Assembly: GCA_963803495.1 (NCBI GenBank)
Contig: CAWDMP010000002.1
Location: 930,001-994,000 of the forward strand
Direction of reading: 5' to 3'
DNA length: 64,000 nt
From: Persicitalea sp963803495
GTDB taxonomy: Bacteria > Bacteroidota > Bacteroidia > Cytophagales > Spirosomataceae
Positions 18,565-26,230 of the stretch are shown piece after piece. The position numbers were made by a program, and so were the translations under genes. Under the pieces are notes generated by a model that was given only the letters and a program-made list of their open reading frames with translations, searched no databases and was not told the DNA's origin. The number at the start of each line of letters is the position of its first letter. Position 1 is the first letter of the stretch.

Positions 18565-19773
18565 TCACTCCGTGGCCAGCAGCGCGGCTCGCGCCAGGCC
18601 GGGGGCGAGCCGAAGCCAATCCTGCACGAGGCGTCGGCCGTTGAGTTTGTCCACGCGCTCCACCTTCATCTCCATGAGGTAGGCGGGTACCTGGTGCTCG
18701 GCCCACAATGCCTGGTTGACCGTCATGCGGCCGGGCTGACCGAGCGTCGTGGACTCGGGCATCGGGCGCACGCCCTCGCTCGATTCAAAGGAGGTACCAT
18801 CGACCATTTTCTGCCAAAACTTTTGGCCTCCAGGCACATCGGGTCCCTGGACGTAGTCGGCCGTTTCGGTGTTGTGGAGCGTCAGGAAAAAGTCGATGGG
18901 GTGGCCTGCTTCGAGCCACGCCAGTATGGCCGCTTTCTCGGCGGCGATTTCCGGCATTTCGTCGGGTTTCACCAGGTCCCAGTTGCGGTTCAGGTCGTGA
19001 CCATACTGATTGAACCGAACACCCCCGCGCGCCACGCCGTCGGGGTCGGCCATAGGCAGTAATTTAAAGACCACCCGGTCAAGCATTTTCTCTCCTTCAT
19101 CGCTATTCAGCAAGTACTGCACCAGCCCTTCCATTGCCCAGGAAGTACCCGCCTCCCAGGCGTGTTGCCGGGCCATGATCCACACCACCTTTTTCTGCTC
19201 GATCGGGAGGCGGGGATTGGTGATCGTTAGCAGCGGAATGGCGCGCCCCCCGGGCGTCTGGCCGACACTTCGGGTACTCAGGTTGGGATGCGCCCGGTAG
19301 GCCGATAGCAGCCGGTCGAGGTGCGCGGTGGTATAGGGAGGCTGGTGGGCTACCCACAGCGTATCCCTTTCTGCTACAAGCTTCAATGTCAGCTCCGTTT
19401 TTTTCTCGTCCCAGCTTACTTCCTTGCCGGTCAGGTGCCGCCAGGTTTTGTTGTCGTAGCTCACCACCGGGCGGGTTTGGGAGGTGATGGCGTGGCTGCC
19501 GGGCTTGTAGTTATATTCGCCGACGAGGTCGGTAAGGGTGATCGTCAGGGATTGGCCCTCGGCGTCCGCCACCCGGAAGTAGTACCAGCTGGCCTGGCGG
19601 TTACGGTTTTGGGAATCCGACTCGCCCGCTACGGCGCAGCGCCAATGGCGGGGGGCGACCTCTTCCAAATCCCCCAACCTACCCCCTTCGAAGTCGGTGC
19701 TGATGTTCGTTTGGGCCATAATGGGCCTATGGGCAAAAACGAGAAGAAGCAAAAGCATGGTTTTCGACATCAT
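18565..19773 (-). CDS. M14 family zinc carboxypeptidase, secreted
   Basis: 402 residues with a signal peptide (MMSKTMLLLLLVFAHRPIMAQ). An N-terminal beta domain (residues 25-150) precedes the catalytic domain, as in cytosolic carboxypeptidase-like M14 members. Zinc ligands are H204 and E207 in RQHAWEAGTS and H300 in LTLHNTE. The substrate carboxylate site is N262-R263 in HDLNRNWD. The catalytic Glu candidate is E368 in AYLMEMKV. It should remove C-terminal residues from peptides in the periplasm or outside. The upstream side holds the first dyad-type control region, which points the other way, so it probably has its own promoter. Confidence 0.87.
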   Translation of the reverse strand: MMSKTMLLLLLVFAHRPIMAQTNISTDFEGGRLGDLEEVAPRHWRCAVAGESDSQNRNRQASWYYFRVADAEGQSLTITLTDLVGEYNYKPGSHAITSQTRPVVSYDNKTWRHLTGKEVSWDEKKTELTLKLVAERDTLWVAHQPPYTTAHLDRLLSAYRAHPNLSTRSVGQTPGGRAIPLLTITNPRLPIEQKKVVWIMARQHAWEAGTSWAMEGLVQYLLNSDEGEKMLDRVVFKLLPMADPDGVARGGVRFNQYGHDLNRNWDLVKPDEMPEIAAEKAAILAWLEAGHPIDFFLTLHNTETADYVQGPDVPGGQKFWQKMVDGTSFESSEGVRPMPESTTLGQPGRMTVNQALWAEHQVPAYLMEMKVERVDKLNGRRLVQDWLRLAPGLARAALLATE

Positions 19774-19888
19774 CGCGCGGTAGGAGGTTGAGTGGGGCGG
19801 TCTACTATCTCGCTACCAAAAACTGACTCGATCGGTGTTTATACTTGCATTCATACGCCGGGCACCGACGATATGAGCGAAAACGACA

Positions 19889-19925
19889 CGTCCGATTCTG
19901 AACAAATGGTGTTCGATTTCGGACG
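19889..19925 (+). promoter_or_regulatory. Tandem 16-bp dyads upstream of permease at 20051 (enhancer-like)
   Basis: Site 1 is 19889-19904 (CGTCC-N6-GAACA) and site 2 is 19910-19925 (TGTTC-N6-GGACG), centres 21 bp apart. They match the TGTYC-N6-GRACA pattern repeated before seven other transcription units. The second centre is 52.5 bp before the GG of the -24-like element. Confidence 0.7.
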
Positions 19926-19968
19926 TTTTCAATTCTAATAAATACTGATTCACAGGTAGTTGATTTCA

Positions 19969-19984
19969 TGGCATAAGGTTTTTC
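19969..19984 (+). promoter_or_regulatory. Sigma-54-like -24/-12 element before permease at 20051
   Basis: The sequence reads TGGCATAAGGTTTTTC. The -24 half matches the sigma-54 consensus TGGCAC in five of six places; the -12 half is T-rich and lacks the usual GC. The same GGYAY...TTTT pattern stands at a set distance from the dyads in the other control regions. Confidence 0.5.
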
Positions 19985-19997
19985 AACCTAATTCGGT

Positions 19998-20013
19998 CGG
20001 ACACACGGGTCCG
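19998..20013 (+). promoter_or_regulatory. Extra dyad in the leader (CGGAC-N6-GTCCG)
   Basis: A 16-bp perfect-arm dyad with the half-sites in inverted order to the upstream ones, placed between the promoter-like element and the start codon. It could be a repressor or feedback site. It is seen only here. Confidence 0.35.
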
Positions 20014-20050
20014 CAGGTTCGCCTGTCCAACCCTACAAACCCTATCTACT

Positions 20051-22483
20051 ATGCTCTCCAACTACCTGAAAATCGCTTACCGAAACCTCTTGCGCAGCAA
20101 GGCGTTCTCGGCCATCAACATTGTCGGCCTGTCTTTGGGCTTGGCGACCTGTATGATCATCGGCCTGTTCGTCCTGGATGAACTGAGCTTCGATCGCTTC
20201 CACGAAAAAGCCGACCGCATCGTGCGCGTGACGTTCCGGGCCAGTATGGGCGGCAACAAAATAGAGGAAGCCAACGTGATGCCGCCCACCGCCAAAACCA
20301 TGCAGCGCGACTATCCCGAGGTACTTGAAGCCACGCGATTACGCACGGCGGGTGCTTTCATCATCGAAAAGGAAGCCGATATTTTCAAAGAGGAGGGCGT
20401 GGTCTTCGCCGACTCCAATTTCTTTCAGGTGTTTAGCTTTCCGCTGGTTGCGGGCAATCCTAAAACGGCGCTGCTAAAACCCAATACGCTGGTCATTTCG
20501 GAGAAAATGGCGCAAAAGTACTTCGGAAACCAAGACCCGATCGGCAAGATAATTTCCGCCAAAAACTATCAGGAGGTCATGGAAGTGACGGGCGTCATGG
20601 CCGATATGCCCGCCAATTCCCACTTTGATTTTGATTTTTTGATCGCGATGGCGGGCCGGGAAGACGCCCAATCGAATTCCTGGATGCAATCGGAATTCTA
20701 CACTTACCTCGTGCTGCCGGAGGACTACGATTACCGCCAATTGCAGGCCAAACTACCACAGATGGTAGAAAAGTACTTTGGGCCGGGCATCCAGCAGGCG
20801 TTCGGGATGAGTTTTGCAAAATTTAAGCAAGAAGGCAATGACCTCGGACTCTTCTTGCAACCCCTGGCCAACATCCACCTGCGTTCCAATTTCGACTACG
20901 ACATCGCCGCTACAGGCGATATCAGGTACGTCTATATTTTTGGAGCGATCGCGCTGTTCATGCTGCTGATCGCTTGTATTAACTTCATGAACCTCAGTAC
21001 CGCCGGGTCATCCAAGCGGGCGCGGGAAGTGGGCATTCGCAAAGTCATGGGTTCGGTCAAAAGTACTCTGGTTGGGCAGTTTTTGCTCGAATCCATCATG
21101 CTGACCGCTGTGGCGTTGGTGCTGGCGGTAGTGATTGTGTTCCTGGCTCTGCCGTTTTTCAACGATCTGGCTGACAAAAACCTGACGCTCAGCTTCACCT
21201 CCATGCCGTGGCTGCTGCCGGGTTTGTTATTGCTGGGTTTGATTGTAGGGATTTTGGCGGGTAGTTACCCGGCCTTTTTTCTCTCTTCGTTCAAGACGGT
21301 CACCGTACTGAAAGGCGGCACCAACCTGAATCTTTCCAAAGGGCGGCGAAGCGTCGGCTTGCGGGGTACTTTGGTCGTGGTGCAGTTTTGCATTTCGATT
21401 ATCTTGATCGTCGGCACGACGGTAGTTTACCAGCAACTGCAATTTATTCAAAACGCCAAACTCGGCTACGACAAGGAACAGGTACTCGTCTTGCAGGAAA
21501 CCTACCGCCTGAGCCAAAACGAGCAGCTATTTAAAAAGCAGCTTTTGCAAGATTCGCGGGTCGTGAATGTGTCGGTCTCGGGCTACGTCCCGGCCGGGCC
21601 GTCTTTCAACAACAACTTCATGGTCTATGGCGACGACCGGGCCAACGACTACATCAAGGGTATACGGTACGTCGTGGACGAAAACTACATCCCCACGCTG
21701 GGCATGGAAATGGTCGCCGGACGGAATTTTTCGCCGGAGTTTGGCACCGATTCTTCGGGCATCATCCTTAACGAAACGGCGGCGAAACAGATGGGTTGGG
21801 GCAAAGACGCCCTCGGCCACACGATCAGCAGCCCCAAAATGGACGGCGGCAAGGAGACCTACCGGGTCATCGGTATTGTGCGGGACTTCAACTTCAAGTC
21901 GCTGCACGAGGGCATCGGCCCGCTCATGTTGACGCTGGGTCCCAACAGCGGCGCGATCCTCGCCAAAGTGAACACGCGCGACCTGCCCGCCCTGCTCACT
22001 TCCGTAGAAAAGCAGTGGAACGCCCTCGCCCCGGACGCGCCCATCGAATACACTTTCCTGGAAGAAAACTTCAACGCTACCTACCGCGCCGAACAGAAAA
22101 CGGGACGTATCCTCGGCCTCTTCGCCGGGCTGACGATCTTCGTGGCCTGCCTGGGCCTGTTCGGCCTCGCCACCTTCACCGCCGAGCAGCGCACCAAGGA
22201 AATCGGCGTCCGCAAGGTACTTGGCGCGTCGGTTAGCGGCATCGTGGCTTTGCTTTCTAAGGATTTTTTGAAACTAGTCGCGATTTCCATCGTCATCGCT
22301 TCGCCGATTGCCTGGTACGCGATGAATACCTGGTTGCAGGATTTTGCTTATAAAATCGACATTTCGTGGTGGATTTTCGCGCTGGCGGGTGTACTTGCGG
22401 TGGGGATTGCGCTGCTCACGGTTTCGTTTCAGTCGGTGAAGGCGGCGTTAGCGAATCCGGTGAAGAGTCTTAGGAGCGAATAA
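20051..22483 (+). CDS. FtsX/MacB-type ABC permease
   Basis: 810 residues from MLSNYLKIAYRNLLRSK. By hydrophobicity there is one membrane helix near 20-43, a large periplasmic domain (about 45-290), three helices of the first FtsX domain (from about residue 295, FGAIALFMLLIACINFMNLS), a central helix near 445, a second periplasmic domain, and the C-terminal FtsX domain. Both FtsX domains carry a KEVGIRK/REVGIRK-type cytoplasmic segment (RAREVGIRKVMG; RTKEIGVRKVLGAS near 715), where this family contacts its ATPase. It ends ANPVKSLRSE. It probably works as a dimer with an ATPase made elsewhere, either moving small molecules or passing a mechanical signal across the membrane. Its closest relative in the window is the gene at 49891. 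It has its own dyad pair and leads the unit that includes 22621. Confidence 0.9.
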   Translation: MLSNYLKIAYRNLLRSKAFSAINIVGLSLGLATCMIIGLFVLDELSFDRFHEKADRIVRVTFRASMGGNKIEEANVMPPTAKTMQRDYPEVLEATRLRTAGAFIIEKEADIFKEEGVVFADSNFFQVFSFPLVAGNPKTALLKPNTLVISEKMAQKYFGNQDPIGKIISAKNYQEVMEVTGVMADMPANSHFDFDFLIAMAGREDAQSNSWMQSEFYTYLVLPEDYDYRQLQAKLPQMVEKYFGPGIQQAFGMSFAKFKQEGNDLGLFLQPLANIHLRSNFDYDIAATGDIRYVYIFGAIALFMLLIACINFMNLSTAGSSKRAREVGIRKVMGSVKSTLVGQFLLESIMLTAVALVLAVVIVFLALPFFNDLADKNLTLSFTSMPWLLPGLLLLGLIVGILAGSYPAFFLSSFKTVTVLKGGTNLNLSKGRRSVGLRGTLVVVQFCISIILIVGTTVVYQQLQFIQNAKLGYDKEQVLVLQETYRLSQNEQLFKKQLLQDSRVVNVSVSGYVPAGPSFNNNFMVYGDDRANDYIKGIRYVVDENYIPTLGMEMVAGRNFSPEFGTDSSGIILNETAAKQMGWGKDALGHTISSPKMDGGKETYRVIGIVRDFNFKSLHEGIGPLMLTLGPNSGAILAKVNTRDLPALLTSVEKQWNALAPDAPIEYTFLEENFNATYRAEQKTGRILGLFAGLTIFVACLGLFGLATFTAEQRTKEIGVRKVLGASVSGIVALLSKDFLKLVAISIVIASPIAWYAMNTWLQDFAYKIDISWWIFALAGVLAVGIALLTVSFQSVKAALANPVKSLRSE

Positions 22484-22496
22484 CTTCGGCGCTTCC

Positions 22497-22543
22497 AACG
22501 CTGACAGCCAATTCCATTGCGGGTTCCAAAAGCTGTCAGCGTT
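22497..22543 (+). repeat. 12-bp inverted repeat between two permease genes
   Basis: AACGCTGACAGC (22497-22508) and its exact complement GCTGTCAGCGTT (22532-22543) are separated by 23 bases. It follows the stop of the first permease, so it may form a hairpin that trims or partly ends transcription. No U-run follows. A variant dyad pair (CTGACAG/CTGTCAG) is the alternative reading. Confidence 0.5.
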
Positions 22544-22620
22544 ACGCGTGATTGGCGTTTTATAACTTCTCTGACCCACCGCGAACCTTTGACCCTTCAA
22601 CCATTTTACCCTAAAAGCCC

Positions 22621-24990
22621 ATGCTCTCCAACTACCTCAAAATCGCCTACCGCAATCTGATGCGGAATAAAGTTTTTTCCGGGATCAATATTCTCGGATT
22701 AGCGCTGGGTATGGCTTCCAGCCTGATTATTTTTCTATGGATACAAGATGAGGTGAGCATCGGCAGGCAGTACGCCAACAGCGAAAACCTGTACCGCCTG
22801 ATGATGCGGGAATACACCGACGAGAAGGTGGCCGCTTACGAAGATATGCCCGGTCTGATGGCCGACGAAATCAAAGAAGTGTTTCCCGAGGTAGTTTACG
22901 CATCGGGCTTCTCCTGGCCCGAGGGTCACGCCCTGCGGGTAGGCGACAAAATACTACGGCAAACCGGACGCTACGCCGGAGCTGACTGGTTCGAGTTGTA
23001 CGATATTCCGCTGCTGGCGGGAAACCGCGGCACGGCCCTTACTGCTCCGAACGACCTGGCGATTTCACGAAAGGTAGCCGAAACCTATTTCGATAGCCCG
23101 GAAGCAGCTTTGGGACAGTCGATTCACTTCGGGTACGGCAATGACTACCAGGTGACGGCGGTCTTCGAGGATTTGCCCGCCAACGATCCGAAAGGCTACG
23201 ATTTTCTTTTCAGTTGGTCCAGATTTCTCGAACGAAACGAATGGCTGAAAGACTGGGAGAATTCCGGGCCGGGAGCACGGATCGCGCTGCGTCCCGATAC
23301 GGACGTGGCGCAATTCGAGGCCAAGATCAAGAACTTTCTGATGGAGCGGAACACCGAGCATTCCGATTACCACGCCGAGGTATTCCTGCAACCGGAAGAA
23401 AAAGCCTACCTCTATTCCGATTTTAAGAATGGCTATCCTGACGGCGGTCGCATCGAATACGTGCGTTTGCTGGGCATCGTGGCGGTTTTTCTGCTGCTGA
23501 TTGCGGGCATCAACTTCATGAACCTCGCCACGGCGCGGTCGGTCAAGCGGGCGCGGGAAGTGGGGGTCCGCAAAGTAGTGGGGGCCGAACGCTCGTCGCT
23601 CATCGGGCAGTTTATGGGCGAGGCGATGCTGCTGACAACCCTTGCGCTGCTGGTGGCTTTGATTTTGGTACTGGTACTTTTGCCCGTGTTCAATACGCTG
23701 ACGGGCAAACAACTGAGCTTGCCGCTTGGCCAAGTACAAAGCTGGGGGCTGATGTTGGGATTGCTGTTGGGTATGGCCGCTTTGGCGGGCAGCTACCCGG
23801 CCCTGTTCCTTTCGTCGCTCGATCCGCTGCGGATTTTGAAGGGATCGAACCTGCGGTTCAGCGCGGGAGCTTTGGTATTCCGGCGCGGTTTGGTGGTGTT
23901 TCAGTTTGCGATGTCGATGCTGCTGATCGTCGGGACGGTGGTGATTTACCAGCAAATGCAGTACATCCAAACCAAAAGTCTCGGCTTCGACCGCGAGAAC
24001 GTCATCGACGTGGCGGGCGGCGGCGAACTGGCGATGAAGTACCCGACCTTCAAGCAGGAATTGCTTCGGCTACCGGGTGTGCAGGCCGTGACGCACACCT
24101 GGCTCCACCCATCGGGCAACGGCAACACCACCGAGAACGTGTCCTGGCCGGGCAAAGACCCCGCTGCCAATATTTCGTTCAATAACACGGCGGTAGGCTA
24201 CGATTTTGCCAAAGTCTGGAAAATCAACATCCTGCAAGGCCGCGATTTCTCGCCCGACTTCGGCGCGGACTCTACCAACTACCTCATCAACCAGGCCGCC
24301 GCCCGACGCATGGGCTTTGAGGACCCCGTCGGGCAACCGCTTACCTTTGGCGATCGGACGGGAACCATCGTTGGGCTGGTCGAGGATTTTCATTTCAACT
24401 CGCTGCACGAAGTCATCAGGCCGATGATCATTCGGCTGAAAGAGGAACAGGGCTGGGGCAATATCATGATCCGCACCCAACCCGGCCAAACCAAAGCCGC
24501 CCTGACCGACATCGCGGCGCTTGCCAAAAAAATAGACTCTGAACTACCCTTCTCGTACTCGTTCGTCGATGAAGAATTCGATAAACTCTACCGAAGCGAG
24601 CGCATCGTCGCTACGCTCACGACCATTTTTGCCGGACTGGCGATTTTCATTGCCTGTCTGGGTTTGTTTGGCCTGGCCGCTTTCACCGCCGAGCAGCGGA
24701 CGAAGGAAATCGGCGTGCGCAAGGTACTTGGCGCAAGCGTGATCAGCATCGTGCGGTTGCTGTCTCAGGATTTTCTCAAACTGGTTCTGGTAGCCATCGT
24801 CATCGCCTCGCCGCTGGCTTGGTACGTCATGGGAGAATGGCTGCAAAATTTCGAGTACAAAGTCGCTATCGGCTGGTGGGTCTTCGCGCTGGCGGGGGTA
24901 CTGGCGGTGGGGATAGCGCTGCTGACGGTAAGTTTTCAGAGTTTTAGGGCGGCGTTGGCCAATCCGGTGGAGAGTCTTAGGTCGGAATAA
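22621..24990 (+). CDS. FtsX/MacB-type ABC permease
   Basis: 789 residues, MLSNYLKIAYRNLMRNKVFSGIN at the start and ANPVESLRSE at the end. The first periplasmic domain (IGRQYANSENLYRLMMREY...) differs from the neighbouring genes. The second carries DVAGGGELAMKYPTFKQELL and THTWLHPSGNGNTTENVSWPG, a layout shared with the gene at 34849. The first FtsX domain has ATARSVKRAREVGVRKVVGAER. It has no dyads or GGYAY element of its own in the 137-bp gap upstream, so read-through from the gene at 20051 is likely, modulated by the inverted repeat in the gap. Confidence 0.9.
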   Translation: MLSNYLKIAYRNLMRNKVFSGINILGLALGMASSLIIFLWIQDEVSIGRQYANSENLYRLMMREYTDEKVAAYEDMPGLMADEIKEVFPEVVYASGFSWPEGHALRVGDKILRQTGRYAGADWFELYDIPLLAGNRGTALTAPNDLAISRKVAETYFDSPEAALGQSIHFGYGNDYQVTAVFEDLPANDPKGYDFLFSWSRFLERNEWLKDWENSGPGARIALRPDTDVAQFEAKIKNFLMERNTEHSDYHAEVFLQPEEKAYLYSDFKNGYPDGGRIEYVRLLGIVAVFLLLIAGINFMNLATARSVKRAREVGVRKVVGAERSSLIGQFMGEAMLLTTLALLVALILVLVLLPVFNTLTGKQLSLPLGQVQSWGLMLGLLLGMAALAGSYPALFLSSLDPLRILKGSNLRFSAGALVFRRGLVVFQFAMSMLLIVGTVVIYQQMQYIQTKSLGFDRENVIDVAGGGELAMKYPTFKQELLRLPGVQAVTHTWLHPSGNGNTTENVSWPGKDPAANISFNNTAVGYDFAKVWKINILQGRDFSPDFGADSTNYLINQAAARRMGFEDPVGQPLTFGDRTGTIVGLVEDFHFNSLHEVIRPMIIRLKEEQGWGNIMIRTQPGQTKAALTDIAALAKKIDSELPFSYSFVDEEFDKLYRSERIVATLTTIFAGLAIFIACLGLFGLAAFTAEQRTKEIGVRKVLGASVISIVRLLSQDFLKLVLVAIVIASPLAWYVMGEWLQNFEYKVAIGWWVFALAGVLAVGIALLTVSFQSFRAALANPVESLRSE

Positions 24991-25124
24991 ACGGCGGGAG
25001 CGGAGTGGTTTTAATAAAGCTTACCCTATTCAACCGCTCAATAAGAAACTTGAATAAACCGTGGCAATCTGATCCGTAGTTCTGACATTGAGTTCAAAAC
25101 GCTAACTTTAAAATACTGACGGTT

Positions 25125-26147
25125 ATGAAACTCCTACTTTGGAACATGGAATGGATGAACGATTTGTATGATCGAAACGGCGATTTCCAGCCCGACGACC
25201 ACAAACCACAACACGCTCAGAAAACCACAGTCCGCACCCGCCGCGACCATCTGAGCGGCGTCATCGACGAGTTGGCCCCCGACATTGTAGTCGTGGTGGA
25301 AGGCCCCAACCGCGAGAAAGAACTCAGACTCTTCTTCGATACCGATGTGGCCGGGACTTGGGATGTTAAATTGCAACCCACGTCCGGCTCATCGCAATGC
25401 ATTGCCTGCGCCGTGCGCACCGATACGAATCTTTTTCACGCGCAACGGGCGGTCAAATTTTTCGATACCCAGACTATGCCCATTTTCCAGCCGTTTGAAA
25501 TACCCAACGAAAGCGACGGGATCATCGAAAAATACCGCTTTGAACGCTCGCCGCTGTACGTCGAAATCACGACGGCTGCCGGGCAGCCTTTCCGAATCAT
25601 GGGGCTGCACCTGAAAAGCAAAGGGATTTTCAATGCCTACGAGTGGAGCAAGTGGTGGGCTATGGCCGATGCTAACCGCAAAAAACTGCTGGCGCAGGCT
25701 ACCCAAATCCGAGTGCAGTTTCTGGATAAGTACCTGGGCGAGGTCGAAACGCAGCGGATCCCGCTCATTGTCTGCGGCGACATAAATGATGGGCCGGGCC
25801 TGGACGCCAGTGAAAAGCGACTGTTCGGTAGCGCTATCGAACGGCTGATGGGAAACATCTGGCGGCCCTTCTTAACCTTGGGAAACGCACTCTTCGACCA
25901 GCTTTCCGAGCAGGATCAGGATAACCTGCGCTTTGAAAAGATTTACACGACTTCTTACTCCGACCCCATCTTCAACAATACCTGGCAGAAGGCCTGGATC
26001 GACCACATTCTATACAGTTTCAACCGGGCCGAATGGGTAAAAAACGCCAAGGTCCATACAGAAATGCCGGACGGACAGAAAATTTGGCAAAAGTACCCGC
26101 ACGCTTCGGACCACTTTCCCATTACAGCCGAAATTGTGCTTGAGTAG
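25125..26147 (+). CDS. Endonuclease/exonuclease/phosphatase (EEP) family protein
   Basis: 340 residues with no signal peptide, so cytoplasmic. The family motifs are all present: LLWNMEWMND with the first Asn/Glu metal site, HLKSKG, CGDINDGPG with the Asp/Asn pair, WIDHILY and ASDHFPI with the catalytic His. The reaction is Mg-dependent cleavage of a phosphodiester or phosphomonoester bond; the substrate (DNA, lipid or nucleotide) is not visible. It stands between two permease genes, 134 bp after the previous stop, in the same direction. A tie to permease function is not evident. Confidence 0.87.
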   Translation: MKLLLWNMEWMNDLYDRNGDFQPDDHKPQHAQKTTVRTRRDHLSGVIDELAPDIVVVVEGPNREKELRLFFDTDVAGTWDVKLQPTSGSSQCIACAVRTDTNLFHAQRAVKFFDTQTMPIFQPFEIPNESDGIIEKYRFERSPLYVEITTAAGQPFRIMGLHLKSKGIFNAYEWSKWWAMADANRKKLLAQATQIRVQFLDKYLGEVETQRIPLIVCGDINDGPGLDASEKRLFGSAIERLMGNIWRPFLTLGNALFDQLSEQDQDNLRFEKIYTTSYSDPIFNNTWQKAWIDHILYSFNRAEWVKNAKVHTEMPDGQKIWQKYPHASDHFPITAEIVLE

Positions 26148-26230
26148 TTATGTGGTCGCCGCCGCGTCGCATCGGGTGGCCAAGTGCCTCTTTTCCTTTT
26201 TAGAAGTACATGTATCATACTACCCAAAGC

